Notes: generated by a model not told the origin, from the letters alone. A DNA stretch of 64,000 nt from Riptortus pedestris (GCA_019009955.1 CM032233.1:111495001-111559000), one strand, 5' to 3'. Shown: positions 11,451-23,285, counted from the stretch's first letter. Numbers and translations: made by a program.

Positions 11451-12820
11451 TTATCCAGTATTAGGCATAAGTTCTACTCCTTTGCAATATCTAGCAAATT
11501 TAATCCCAATACACAAGACAGCAATACTTTTGACCAGGTTCCTGGGAAAAGAAAACAGAGAAAAATCATAAAATAAATAAGTTTTGAAGTGCTTATAAAA
11601 CAAAATCCTTATATTTTACAGGCTATTTGTCCTTTTTATCCCTTAAGATACATTTCCAGCTAATAGGGCACATGACTGCAATTTTTCAAATTAAAATTGT
11701 TCCGAGATTCAGACAGTGTATCTAGTAGGATACACAGTATATTCTAATTCATTTCCATTATATTCAACTCAGGTATACCATAAATCTACAGCTGAAATAT
11801 TAGCCCCATTACCTCCCATCTGATGGTGATGAAAAGAAATTCGAGGAAGGTTTGATTATAATCAAGAAATCTCTGAGGAACGGATACATTTAGAAAGTTC
11901 TGAAAAATCAAATGAATGATTTTTATTAATCACTCACAAAAGATTCAATTTTTTTTCCTTGAAGGTAAATACAGTGTTTCTTATTCCTCTAGCAGTTCCA
12001 TGTCAAGAACAGGGTAGAGAAAAAAACCGTCACGCAGGGGCTGCTTAAACTAAGCATATTTCCCTTGTGAAGTTTAGTAATCGATAAATCTACATACTGC
12101 TAACACAACACCACCATGAATAAATACGAACGGAACTCAGAAATGTTTCAGTCAATTTCCACAACCTGCCGACAGGAAGTGTTTGAAATGTAAACAAACA
12201 GATCGGCCAGCCTTACACCGGAAAGAAAAGCAATTACTGAAATATATTAAAATATAACATATTAATTTTATTGAGAACTATTTATTATATCTAGTACTGT
12301 AATTAATAATGAGTCAGAATAATTGTTATCTCAATCAATCAAATTTTAGTAATCCAAGACCTTAAGACGAGGGGGCGACACCAGGACATATTTGCATGTA
12401 TCTCGTATAATAAAGGTCTCTTGAATAACATATTTGGTATTTAAGCTTCGAATAATGTGGTTTATTATATAATAGAGTATTGTTTATGTAACATGAGTAG
12501 AAGTGGGGGTTTGCCGAAAGCTGAAAAATGCAAATAACTCGGTTAATATTCAAGATAGAGAATAGATGCATGTAACAATAATTATAGTACATTTAAATTG
12601 CAATAAGATTGGTTCTATACAATTTTTTCGATCCGACATATAGTAACGGACATATTTCGAAAACCCTCCCTTCTAAACTCCCCCTCCCCCTGGTCCGATT
12701 TCAGCCGTTTATGAACTTGATCTTTCTTTTTCTTTTTTTTTAACATAAAACGACTAAATAATCGAGTTTGGTAACGATTAAACAATAATTGCGACCGCTA
12801 GAGCGGTAACAGACAGAACA

Positions 12821-12861
<41 letters not shown>

Positions 12862-14392
12862 ATCAATGGACATTTGAAGAAAAATTTTGAAAATCGCGTC
12901 ATGAGTACGGCCTCAATAGCTGATTTCCCTTAAGGGAAATCTGCTAAAATCCACCCAGCACTCCTGAACTTGAATCAGGGTCCTCAAAACCTCCAGAAAA
13001 TTTACAGTTCTCCAGGTTGATTAATGAAAAAATAATTTTTGCTTCATCTTATTTTTTGACCTGAACTAATCACTACTTTCATTTTAGGCACTTATCCTTC
13101 ACGGAGAGAAGGGGAAAACTAAGAAAAGCACAAAGGGAGCTAAACAAAATAAAATTACATACAAAAAAAAACAAGAGCAAAAACCCTTAGATAAAATTCA
13201 CGTCAAGAGGTATTTATTCCACCATGTGAGCTATCTACCATAAATTATGTCAAACCCTGCAGAGGTATCAAACTGAAAGCCAATAAATTATTTAAGAAAA
13301 ATATTTTCTCCAGACCTGATAGAACATATTGACTTTCACACTAATCATTATGCCAATCAAAAGGATATTGAAATATTCTTTTCTATGGGTAAACATGATA
13401 TTTATGACTTCTAGAAGTACTTACTGGTATTCTAAAATTTCTTTCTTTAGAGGACCCTTTGTCCCTCCATCTTAGATGGGATATTGCAGTTAATATAATG
13501 TCAGTAAAAAAATACCTGCAGATTTTTAATGATTCCCACCTTAATGACAACTTCCTTATGATGACCCATACTTCAAAGTTTGTCCTTTATTAGATATTCA
13601 AAGAAGAAATTCAGTTCATGAATAAAAAATGTCTATTTGATCTATACCACACTCAGAAACAAAAATATTTATTTAAATAAAAAAGTTAAAATGGATCCTA
13701 CTTTCAAAAACATTGTTTACAATAAAATGTATGGAAAGGGTCAACAGTAATACTTGATTTGAGAATAGAATATATTATCCCTCATGATCTATTTCTTTGT
13801 CCAAAATAATCCTTTCAGACATGCTATAAATACTAATTTAGCCCCATGTTCCATCAAAATATTCATTCTATAGAGAACATTCCTTGTGTGAAAAAGCATT
13901 TGGCTTCCAAAGTAGATAGTATACAATACCAAAATATATTTCTTAATATCATTAGTAAATTGTAACATTTAAACTGATTTTAATTGAGCATAACATTTTG
14001 AAAGAACTAGTTTTGCATATACTGCAAGATAGAACCGAATAGTTCCAGTAATCCTCTTCAAATAGTTGTGAGTAACTGCAATCACATCCTATTATCAAGT
14101 CTATCATTTCAAATGTACTTAACGGGGGGAAAAGCTATAAGTAAAAATAAATGAGTACCCAGTGTAACCACAGAGATTAAATAAACCTATCAAAAGACCC
14201 TAAAATAACTTATGACTAAATTTGATGATTAAACAAGATTTGGAAACAGTTAATGCTCTGTTTTCTCCTAAAACAATGGAATACTTCAAAATAATTACAT
14301 CAGTCTTACCATTTAAAAGGGTCATTATATATAGAGCTGAAGAAGCCAGCGTTATTGACAATACGACGAGAATCCTCTATTTCTATATTCAT
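11451..14392 (-). CDS. TOM6-like mitochondrial import subunit, paralogue A (two exons)
   Basis: Exons are 14392-14310 (ATG, 27 codons plus TG) and 11541-11451 (G, 29 codons, TAA), joined across a 2768-nt intron with GTAAG donor and CCCAG acceptor. The 57-residue product reads MNIEIEDSRRIVNN, then AGFFSSIYNDPFKW, a hydrophobic stretch (SIAVLCIGIKFARY) and CKGVELMPNTG. Human TOM6 is a 74-residue tail-anchored subunit of the outer-membrane import pore. It ends in a G-V-x-L-A-R helix followed by (D/E)LM, which matches GIKFAR...VELM here. TOM6 stabilises the TOM complex around TOM40. The start is the first ATG after a stretch without conserved coding. The intron contains a family B element. The assignment rests on C-terminal pattern, length and topology; another small tail-anchored protein is possible. 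Confidence 0.58.
12028..12947 (-). mobile_element. Family B (Helentron/DINE-like) element, full length, in the intron of gene A
   Basis: Read on the minus strand it begins TTAGCAGATTTCCCTTAAGG at 12947, passes a TA microsatellite (12823-12859) and ends with GGGAAATATGCTTAGTTTAA and the hairpin GCAGCCCCTGC near 12030. The first and last ~14 bases form subterminal inverted repeats. The order inverted repeat, microsatellite, core, inverted repeat, stem-loop is that of DINE-1-type Helentron derivatives. It is absent from the corresponding intron of gene B. Confidence 0.75.
13000..14220. other. Intron sequence of TOM6-like gene A
   Basis: No coding signal is supported. The right part (from about 13800) is collinear with the intron of copy B, including the CTTAACGGGGGGAAAA word at about 14118 and 20757. 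Scattered short frames are not conserved. Confidence 0.5.
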
Positions 14393-14466
14393 AATGGCAA
14401 TAATTCACCAACTGAAACCAAAAATGAGATAACTAGGCTCAGAAATCAGATGAGAAGGTTAAAAAA

Positions 14467-14475
14467 CATCGATTA
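14467..14475 (-). promoter_or_regulatory. Conserved TAATCGATG motif upstream of gene A
   Basis: TAATCGATG on the minus strand lies 75 nt upstream of the ATG and is kept in copy B at 21318-21326. It resembles insect DRE/DREF-type ATCGAT sites, but that is inference. Confidence 0.3.
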
Positions 14476-14548
14476 CAAAAAGTAATAAAAGTGAACTAGT
14501 CCATAGCTATTTCAAGTGAACAAATTGCATATACATAAAGTAAGATGA

Positions 14549-14556
14549 TGACGTCA
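14549..14556. promoter_or_regulatory. TGACGTCA (CRE/ATF-type) site upstream of gene A
   Basis: The perfect palindrome TGACGTCA lies 157 nt upstream of the ATG. Copy B has the same octamer 151 nt upstream of its ATG within a longer conserved block (GATGACGTCATATAAATGTA). CREB/ATF-family factors bind this octamer. Conservation in a duplicate whose surroundings have diverged supports a promoter role. Confidence 0.55.
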
Positions 14557-14830
14557 TATAAATGTAAAAGCTATAATTCCTCTTAAAATGTGATTGCATT
14601 TTTACGGACTCCCAAAAATAAAGCTCTAGATGTTATTCTAAAAGGATTGTAATTTTTAAAGCACTGACTGACAGCTTGTAATTTTTGGTTGAAATGTATG
14701 AATCATTTATAGTAACTAAATAAATAGACCTAAACTTGCCAAATTGACAAAACTTAGGGGATATGTTAAATGTAGTTTTCGAGAAAAATTAACTGCAAGA
14801 ATACAACAAATTTTTCCTCGCAATTTTAGT

Positions 14831-16470
14831 TTTCAACTTTTGTTTAAATGAATTTATTAAGAGGACTCTTGGTCTTGTTGAGGCAAACGAAACAATGCCC
14901 GGAATATCAAATCCAATTTGCGAGCTCCTTTTTGTGGATGAGAACGGAAAAAAAACTTTTCCTTCCTCAAAAAAGGGTTAAAATGTTGGGCTTCTTGAAG
15001 GTTCTGAAATGGCAGGGAGTCGATAAACAACGCTTTTACTAATTCCACCTTGTATAATAGTGGGTATCAAAATTCATGTTCCCAATGAAATACAGACCCT
15101 TGTTTCGTAAGAAACGGTTACTTTACACAATTTTAATCATACATATATTATATCCTCAAAGTAAGCCCAAATCGGCCTTCAATCTAAAGCCTAAAGGGAT
15201 TATGTCATTTATCTGTTTTAGTAGATTTTATTAAGAGAATTTAAGCCAATTTATATAACGCCCGTTTCTATACATATGATATTGCGTTTGCCCACTACAC
15301 CGTGAACATCAGTTCTCTGACAAAGCACGTTTGAAGTAATAAATCGGCTGTTCATTTAATGAGAAAAGTGTCAGAGGTGTTTATTGTGTGTCGGCACTTC
15401 CGAGAGCGTTACGTTTTGGTGTCTGGAGCTCCAGGAAAAAGCAAGAAAAGGGCTTGGAAATCCAGGGGAATTGAAAAAGAGATTGGAAATTGGATCATTG
15501 TAGCCTACATCATCAGGCGGAGGTAAGCCTTGAGGAATTACACGTCAATTATTGCTTATAACGGTAAGACCGCTAATGACAATCACCTTGTGACATCACT
15601 TACTTATATATTTTTATTCACGCTGAAAGCGTATTTATATATTTTATAAAAATCACCGGAAAAAATGAACGAAATAATTCACCGATTTCAAAATGTAGAC
15701 AAGTTGGACTTTAGAAGAAAATAAAATTATGGAAATAAATAAATACAGATTTTGACAGTATGAAGAAACAAGTGCAAACTCTTTACCATGCATTAATATT
15801 AGGGAGGATGAAGCCAGAAAAAGGAAGAAAATTTTCTTGTTTGATTTAAGTTGTAATGGCCCTAGTATAGGGCTAGAGAAATATATATGAAAATGAGTGT
15901 AAGGCCTTACGACATCAGAGAGGATAGATGCTAAAACAGAAGAAATAGAAAAAGAGTTCCAATTTCATTATCATTAATTTCGGTTAATTTAGGAAATGAC
16001 ATTTTGAAATTTAAGAGGGCACTGCCTACTGTAAAGACTATATGGAAACCAAAATTAAAAAAAATTGCCAAAGATGTTAGAGCTATAAGGCAAAAACTAT
16101 TTTCACACTACGACTGCCAGCAAAAAAGCATAATAAAATATGATAAATTGTCGATTGACAGTAAATGATCCTCTCTAGAAGGCCCGATCAATATCGAAAT
16201 TCAGCGGATTAAAAGAAATAAGAGTGAAGAAAGCTCACCAGGAATACGGGAAAAAGAGACAACTCATTTAAATCCCTGGATAAGAAATAACCAAGGAAAA
16301 CAAAACAGGAATGGGTAAAAGGTCTAAGAGCCACAATCTAGAAGAATAGTACCCTAGATTAAAAATAAATTGTGGGGAAAATTCTAATGTCCTGACTATC
16401 CAGGAAGCCATCAAAACAAGTGCTAACAATTCAGTAATATAGCAGTTAAAGAGGATCAACGGAAGAGAAA
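14831..16470. other. Spacer between the duplicated segments, nothing firmly recognised
   Basis: Short frames here (for example 14848-15042) show no family resemblance and no conserved partner. The stretch around 15370-15530 is slightly less AT-rich, but I cannot assign it. Confidence 0.4.
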
Positions 16471-16477
16471 ATGCTAA

Positions 16478-17047
16478 AACAATGGGAATCTGCACATTGA
16501 ATGTCCGAGCTTAGATGAGTGCTTCAATCTCTTAATACATTTACCCACGGAGTGAGCATCATCACAATTAAACAACCAAACAGATCGAGCTAGCTATTAA
16601 AACGTTTTCAAGCCTTTGCTTCTGCTACTAAGGCTTTTGGCGAAAACATTGAGGAGTTCTATCTTAACCCCCAAAAGGCATTAAATGATAAAACGTGCCA
16701 TATGACATTTGCAATTGAAACGAAGAATAGGCGTAAATGGTGTGGGAGGTAGGAACGAAAGAGAAACACGATTAATGGAGTTCTCTAGAGAAAACTGACT
16801 ATAGATTATGAACAATTTTTTCAATCACCTGATTGAAAAGAAGCGGACAAGGGAAACGTCAAACAGAGTTACAAGGACTGAAATTGATTTCATCATGGCG
16901 AAAGACAGAAACATGGTGAAAACTGTAGAGGAAATATACGCTATTGGATTAAGTAGTGATTATAGACAAGCCAGAGCATCAATCAAACTGAGCCCAAGAA
17001 ACAAGAAAGACAAGAACAAGAAACAAGAGACAAGGACTTTTTATTAA
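16478..17047 (+). pseudogene. Non-LTR retrotransposon endonuclease remnant (RTE/BovB-like)
   Basis: The segment opens with MGICTLNVR, the usual start of an APE-type endonuclease. After several stops it closes with FFNHLIEKKRTRETSNRV and EIDFIMAKDRNMVKTVEEI ... SSDYRQARASIKL. The E/D-IDF-I and S-D-H/Y-R blocks are the last catalytic motifs of LINE endonucleases; here the H of SDHR is Y. Frameshifts and stops show it is dead. It is followed directly by a long GA microsatellite. Confidence 0.7.
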
Positions 17048-17105
17048 ACTTGAGCAGATTGTACTAGTTAGGGAATAGGGGGAAGGGGGGGGGAGGAGGG
17101 GGAGG

Positions 17106-17216
<111 letters not shown>

Positions 17217-17329
17217 GTGAAACATGTAGATATAAGAAATAAATGTGAAAAAAAGATATGAAAGTTAACAAAATTTTATGTTAATTTAAGTATTAAAAGA
17301 ACAATTCAGCCTTAATTAAACTCTGAGCA

Positions 17330-17446
17330 GGAGATAGTATATGTGTATACATGTTAGTTAATACTTTAAACGCTTGAAGAGGCTTCATGTGAAATGAAAA
17401 ATGTAGAGATAAGAAATTCCCGGGCGAAGCCGGGTACCTTAGCTAG
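17330..17446 (+). mobile_element. Penelope-like motif joined to a Helitron-like 3' end
   Basis: GAAGAGGCTTCATGTGAAAT and ATGTAGAGATAAGAAA match the Penelope-like ends at 9.4 and 19.2 kb. This runs straight into CCCGGGCGAAGCCGGG, TACCTTAG and CTAG followed by T (17443-17446), the 3' hallmark of family A: a GC hairpin about 8 bases before CTAG. The junction may mean that a Helitron-like element captured or inserted into the Penelope-like sequence. Confidence 0.65.
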
Positions 17447-17459
17447 TATATATATAAGT

Positions 17460-17460
17460 A

Positions 17461-17496
<36 letters not shown>

Positions 17497-18406
17497 CTTA
17501 TATAATCATGATTTTTCTTTCTTGTATTTAATAAGATTTTCTGTAGAGGGATTTTGTTGGCTGGCTGACTGACTGTTAACACTCTAGCAGTCGAAATTTT
17601 TGTTTGATCATTACTAAACTTCATATTTAAATGTTGCATGTAAAAGTAAAGATCAAGTTCATAAATGGCTAAAATCTGACTATTGGAAAGAGGGGGAGGG
17701 GAGATTTAAAAATATCTCCGTTATTATACATCAGATCAAAAAATCATATAGAACCAAACCATCTTATTGCAAATTTAATGTTCTATAAATGTTTTTTCAC
17801 TATCTCAATTATTAACTGAGATATTTGTATTTTGTAGTATTCAGGTTCCAGTAAAACTCCATTCCTACTCAAGTCTTATTAACAATAAGCTATTATATCA
17901 TGAAACAATTTTTTCGAATTTTAAATACCAAATATGGTCTACATTGAACTTCTACTGTATTGGATACATGCATATACGTAATGTGATGACATCTCCAATT
18001 TAAGTTTTCTGGTATTGCCTGGAAAATGCTTATTTGATCTATACCATACCCAATATTTAACCAATTAATTCAACTTTAATGTTCATATTTCTTAATGGGT
18101 GAAATCGGACCATTCCTCAAAAGGGGACTTGAAATTTAAAAAATATCTTCTTTATTATGAGTCAAATTGAAAAATGTTAAAGATCAAATCTTGTTAAACT
18201 ATTAATGATCTACTATTGTTGCTCTATTCTTTTATTTGTAACTCATTAAGTGATATTCGTATTTTGAGCTATCTGTAAACGCCCACTTCTACTAATCAGA
18301 TTTTTACTTAGTTTTAAAGAATAAATGGTGAGATGAGATTAGTATTGTGTGATACCAGTATGAGAGAAATCTGCCTAGTTAGGCAGCCCCTGCATGACAG
18401 ACTTTT
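17460..18406 (+). mobile_element. Family B (Helentron-like) element, 5' truncated
   Basis: After a TG/TA microsatellite the sequence TTAACACTCTAGCAGTCG starts the family B core. It ends at 18363-18406 with CTGCCTAGTTAGGCAGCCCC, TGCATGACAGAC. The head (TTAGCAGATTTCCC) is missing, displaced by the Helitron-like terminus just upstream. Confidence 0.7.
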
Positions 18407-18781
18407 TCTAAGTGTTGTTTAGTCTCCTGAATACCTAAACAAACTTTTCAAATCTTAGTGTTTCTTTATGAAATGAAAAAAAAAAAAATCTTGTCTAAAT
18501 GCTATAGTCATTTTATTATGTAGATATCTCCTTTAATTTTTGGTTTAATTATTAATTAATAATTTCATACTTTATCTAAAATATTTACATAGCTTTAATT
18601 TGACAATGTAAACATTTTAGATAAAGAACAAAATATAATTAATCAGAAAATTAAACAATGTAAGCACACAATAAAAGATAGTAAAAATGTTGAAATTAAG
18701 AAGACAGAAAAATATGCAAACCATTTATTTACGTACACTTGATAGTGTTATAATTAAGGGTGGATGGGAATATCATTATTT

Positions 18782-18952
18782 ACATTTCACAATTGCAATT
18801 GCTCGTACATATTGCAATTGCTCGTATCCTCGTTTATATTGTTAAAATGGCGATATGGATGAGGATACCAAAATGTGAATTATAAATATTACAGGGCGAT
18901 GATAACCTGGTAGTTTTTCGTCCTTAAACCCTATACAACAACAACATTTCAC
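18782..18952 (+). mobile_element. Short insertion with 9-bp target duplication (SINE-like)
   Basis: ACATTTCAC occurs at 18782-18790 and again at 18944-18952, bracketing about 153 bp that end in CTATACAACAACAAC. The paralogous site in copy A (near 9219) has the uninterrupted ACATTTCA. This proves an insertion after the segmental duplication. The ACA-repeat tail and target duplication suggest a SINE or similar retroposon. No box A/B promoter was recognised. Confidence 0.7.
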
Positions 18953-19104
18953 AGAATATAAGAAAGTTTTGTTTAATAGTTTTTTTGTTCTTCGTCTGGA
19001 AACTGAGTGAGTGGGGAGCTAAATAATTGATATTATATAAGCTGATTTCTATAGTCAGGAGTTTATTACACAGTCAACCATTTTTACTTAGTCTTGGCAT
19101 ACCT

Positions 19105-19235
19105 CTCTGAGCAGGAGATAGTATATGTATAATATATATATATATATATATATATTAGTTAATAATTTAAACTCTTGAAGAAGCTTCATGTGAAACGAAA
19201 AATATAGAGATAAGAAATAAATGTGTAATAGAAGA
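19105..19235 (+). mobile_element. Penelope-like terminal fragment with (TA)n
   Basis: CTCTGAGCAGGAGATAGTAT, a TA run (19134-19155), then CTTGAAGAAGCTTCATGTG, AAACGAAAAATATAGAGATA. It is collinear with 9370-9480 in copy A, so it was present before the segmental duplication. Confidence 0.5.
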
Positions 19236-19301
19236 AAATTAATTATAAGGTATCCCAGGGTAAGGTAATTTAATTTGAAAATGAAAGTAAGTTAACAAAA
19301 T

Positions 19302-19307
19302 TTTATT
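19302..19307 (-). terminator. Poly(A) signal of TOM6-like gene B
   Basis: AATAAA on the minus strand about 230 nt past the stop of gene B, conserved with 11215-11220 in copy A. Confidence 0.55.
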
Positions 19308-19539
19308 TCAATTTAAGTATTAAAAGAACGAGGAATTGTAATTAAACTTAATTAAACTCATCATGTCATAATGAACAAAGTGAGCATAACATATAGAAAA
19401 GTATTAGAAACAAAAATATCAGCATGATTGATTTGAAAGAATTAACATTATTTAAACGCATGTATTGTAAATTTGCATAGATAATGAAATAAAATATAAA
19501 TATAAAGATAAGAAACACGTTGGTTCATTTTATACATAG

Positions 19540-21242
19540 TTAGTCAAAAGCTCTTGCTCCTTTCAAATAACGGGCTAATTTAATTCCAACAATAAAGAAT
19601 GTCATGCCTTTGAGTAAATCCCTGAAAAAAAGAAGGAAAAAATTAAAACTTAATGTAAGGAAAATATAGCTTATTTTAATAAGGAATAAATGATTGACTA
19701 GATCAGGGAGGGGTAGATAGTCTCCCCGACAAGGAATTTATACCAAGACTGAGAAGCATTTCATAAAATGCATCAAAATACACATGAAACATATAGGGGG
19801 GAAAGATTTTTGTGAAGGACTATTCTAAAGAAAAACGTCTTATTCCTGACCCTGCCACTATGATTTCAAATCCTTGTGGTAGGCCTTTGCCCTTCATTGC
19901 CATACTTCTTACATAACTTCTTGGCAACCACTCTCAACATTTCTTTTAGAAGTTCTAGAATAATCTATACTGGAAATACATAATACTAGTATAATCTATA
20001 GTGGAAAAATTCTAGTATCTGAACATTTGACAAGTTTAATTGAATCCTGGGGAAGTTCCAAATCCTATATTCGTCAAAATCTACAGCACCAATAATAAAT
20101 CCTTAGAAAAATAACGTATTTATTGCTCTAAATGTTTCTAGCTTAACTAATTCCTTTATACTTCATTGTTTGAAGCCGCACTAACACACATCTTAATTTC
20201 ATACCAACTGAATTTTTTTATAATTAACGCTGTATAGTAAACTATTTTTCTCTTCTCTCCAAATTTTTCAATTTTCAATTATGTTCACTGAGAATATAAT
20301 TTTACTATGCAAGTGTTATCTAATGAACCCAATGTCATTATGCTTTTCCACAGGATTTTTCTACTTTGGAATCAATTAATGAGCGATAAAAACTGCTTAA
20401 ATGCTTATTATTAATCAATAAGTTAACAAAACAGTATGTTAAAATAAAAATTAAATTAGATATGGTTCTTTGAATAAAAAAATCTATATGAAATGTTATA
20501 AATACTAATTTAGTTCCACACTCGATAAAACAAAACTCATATACTATGTGAGAAAATGCTTTTGATTACCAGAATAGGTGGTATGCAATACCAAAATATT
20601 TTCCTTAATATCATTTGAAGATTGTATAACCTGAATTGATCTAAGGATTATGAAAGAAATAGTTTTGCATATAAAGCATGATTCCAGCAATCCTGTTCAA
20701 ATAGTTGTGGGTAACAGTAATCACATTCTAAAATCAAATCTATCATTTCTAATGCACTTAACGGGGGGAAAAAACTATGGGTAAAAGTAAACTAATACAC
20801 AGTGTAACTACAGACATAAATAAACCTTTCAAAGTACCTAAAATAACTTATGACTAAATTTGTTAATTAAAGAAGATTTGGAAAGAGCTAATGTTCTATT
20901 GGCTTCTAAAACAATGGGTACATATTTAATGTACTAAACGAAAAAAGAAACTAAGTTAAAAGTAAATGAATACAGAGTGTAACCACAGAAATCAAGTAAA
21001 CTTATTGGTATTCATAAGAACCTAACATAATTTGTGACTAAAGTTGATAATTAAAGAAGATATGAAAACAGTTAAGGGAATCACATTCTCCATTGACTCC
21101 TACAACATTGTCACATTACAGCAAATGAAAAATACTTCAAAGTATGACTTCTGTCTTACCATTTAAATGGGTCATTGTACAGTTTGTTGAAGAATCCAGC
21201 ATTGGATTCACTGGAGTTAGAATCTTCAACTTTCATAAGCAT
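19540..21242 (-). CDS. TOM6-like mitochondrial import subunit, paralogue B (two exons)
   Basis: Exons are 21242-21160 (ATG, 27 codons plus TG) and 19621-19540 (G, 26 codons, TAA), with a 1538-nt intron, GTAAG donor and TTCAG acceptor. Exon 1 length, split codon (TG|G) and border positions are identical to paralogue A. The 54-residue product reads MLMKVEDSNSSES, NAGFFNKLYNDPFKW, a hydrophobic stretch (GMTFFIVGIKLARYL) and KGARAFD. It keeps the G-I-K-x-A-R-Y-x-K-G core of A but lost the VELMP tail that links A to TOM6. Conservation is concentrated in NAGFF and YNDPFKW and in the membrane helix. It is probably also tail-anchored in the outer mitochondrial membrane. Whether it is expressed is unknown. 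Confidence 0.55.
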
Positions 21243-21317
21243 TATAAGAACGTTGCAACAGCAGAAATCAAAAGGGAGATAACTTGGCTCAGAAATCAGA
21301 TTAGACCGCTAAACAAA

Positions 21318-21326
21318 CATCGATTA
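21318..21326 (-). promoter_or_regulatory. Conserved TAATCGATG motif upstream of gene B
   Basis: Partner of the 14467-14475 motif, 76 nt upstream of the ATG of gene B. Confidence 0.3.
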
Positions 21327-21392
21327 CTAAAATGTGTAGAGGTAAATAGGTCTGTGGCTGTTTCAATTAAACAGCACCTGATCAAATCGTGA

Positions 21393-21400
21393 TGACGTCA
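21393..21400. promoter_or_regulatory. TGACGTCA (CRE/ATF-type) site upstream of gene B
   Basis: Same octamer and flanks as at 14549-14556, at nearly the same distance from the start codon. Confidence 0.55.
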
Positions 21401-21699
21401 TATAAATGTAAAAACTATAATTCGTTTTTTGGCGGGTTTCCACGTTATAACATTTTTTGGCTTACCCCAAAAAATAAAGTTCTACATGTAATTTTTTAAA
21501 TCACTGACTGATAGTTTATAACAGTCAGTTTCGTTTGAGCATTATGAATCATTTGTAGTAACTAAAGAAGAAATGTTAAAAATAGCCCAAATTGATGAAA
21601 CTTAGAGGCAATGTTAAATGTTAAATGTGCTTTTCGAGAAGAAGTAACTCTAATAATATTATACAAAACATTTTCCTCCGGAATTTCATAGTTTTTTTC

Positions 21700-22380
21700 T
21701 AGCATGATCTCCATATTAACTGTTTTTTTTTTTGTTTTTTTTTTTTTTTAATATTTTTTTTTAGTATAAAATAAGTTGTTTTATTTTAATGCCCAAGAAT
21801 GATGAACAGTGCCGAAAAGAAACAGATAGGAGAGGCTTGGTTGTATGATTTTGATCATTTTTTTTTATTGATGAATTTAGTGTCTGTATTTAAGTTAAAC
21901 TCACACTAAGGAAAAATGAAAACAGAAATCAAGAGAGAACTATTTTTATCAACAAATTTGATAATACTTCATTATTAGATTCCCCATTAAACATTTTAGC
22001 CGCTATTTCTAAGAAATGTTCTTGCTAATTTTTATTTTATAACATTCAATTTGTGCAACATGTTTAAATTAATTTCTTATTTCAAGTTTTTGAATCGCTA
22101 CTCTTTCCAGTCCTTAAAAACGGAGAGAAAATGTGGCTCGAATCATGATGTTAGAAATTAATTTAAGAAGAATTTAAGAATGTGAGCAGTTTTTGCTGAA
22201 ATCAAGAATATTTATTTTAGATTCGTTCATGGGACATTGTAATAGCCATTAATCAATCAGATATTAGTTTAATAGCAGTTTCAGTCGGTTTAAGTTTGTT
22301 TCGGTATATTCCTTTTGTAGTTAAAGTATTGAGTAAAGAATAGATTTTCAGGTTTTGTTTTCTTCTCTTCTTTCAATTTT
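21700..22380. other. AT-rich spacer with T runs
   Basis: T homopolymers near 21722-21765 and otherwise unremarkable AT-rich sequence. No gene or element end is seen. Confidence 0.4.
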
Positions 22381-22389
22381 TATTAAACA

Positions 22390-22760
22390 TCCGTGTGTAA
22401 ACTAAGTAGATTTCTCTCTAACTGGAATGACACACTGGTCATCTTACCTCATCATTTATTCTATATTTCTCCCGTAGTTAGAAGCTTATGTAAAAAGGAA
22501 TTGAAATGTATACTGGAAATGAGATTTTTAATGAGTCAGTTAAGTATAAATCAGGCTTCTATTAGTGGGGATTAACTGAAAGCTGAAAACACAAATAAGT
22601 TGCTTAGTGTTTGAGATAGAGAACAAGTGTATTGCATAATAATTGTAGAAAATTAAATTTTTAGCAAGATTAGTTGTATAACATTTTTCGATCTGACTAA
22701 TAATAACGGAGATATTTTGGATTTTCTCAAAAACCTTCATCATAATTTTCAAGTAAAATT
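22390..22760 (-). mobile_element. Family B fragment, degenerate
   Basis: ATTAGTGGGGATTAACTGAA, AGCTGAAAAC, GATAGAGAACAAGTGTAT and TTTTTCGATCTGACTAATAA reproduce the order of the family B core read on the minus strand. Both termini are missing or unrecognisable. Confidence 0.55.
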
Positions 22761-22769
22761 AAAAAGAGA

Positions 22770-23285
22770 TTAATATCAAGTGAAGTGAAGATATTTTTGG
22801 ATTAGGTTCGTGATAGAAACGGAGAAATCAATGATTATTTCTTAACATTAGTCCTAAACTATACAGTTTAAAGAGAAACCCATTTATATCGATAATGCAG
22901 TTGAAAATTCCAATCCAATGAAAGAATTTAGATTCCGTACGGTAGTTTACAAGGAGTAATTCTTGGATTCGATCCAATAAGCGGAGAGCATGTAATGCAT
23001 GCCGAAGAGCACGATAAGCCCACCTACCTTTCTACATTTCCACTAAAGTAGTGGAATATCCCTCTAGTCAGGGCATTGCATATCTCCATGCCGTGCATGA
23101 TTTAACTGTATTCAAATGTTGCCTTGCTTGATATTATACTGTATGACCAGAATACTGCGATGCACGAATTGAAGAACAGGTTAAATTCTCAATAAATATT
23201 TCCATCGTACCTGAATATTACTTGAAATATAATAGATTGTAGCACATGACCGATATGAAAAGTATTGAGGAAATTGTTCCAGAGA
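22770..23285. other. Spacer, nothing recognised
   Basis: No repeat terminus or reading frame of note. Confidence 0.35.

Larger units (their letters stand above)
8893..14830. repeat. Segmental duplication, copy A (contains TOM6-like gene A)
   Basis: Collinear blocks of this segment recur at 18435-21695 in the same orientation. Block pairs include 8893-9330 with 18435-19095, 11155-11560 with 19245-19640, 13800-14320 with 20500-21165, and 14400-14830 with 21260-21695. Between the blocks, copy A carries extra insertions: the Penelope-like inverted pair at 9.5-11.0 kb and the family B element at 12.0-12.95 kb. The similarity includes introns and upstream DNA, so it was a genomic duplication and not retroposition. 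Confidence 0.85.
18435..21695. repeat. Segmental duplication, copy B (contains TOM6-like gene B)
   Basis: Counterpart of 8893-14830 in the same orientation. It lacks the Penelope-like pair and the family B element of copy A but has its own short insertion at 18791-18943. It also has an internal tandem duplication of about 180-230 bp in the gene's intron (near 20760-20935 and 20940-21110). Confidence 0.85.

Noticed and set aside
14222..14485. 87-codon plus-strand frame overlapping TOM6-like exon 1
   Set aside because: It lies antisense to the exon. The conservation between copies follows the minus-strand frame and splice borders instead.
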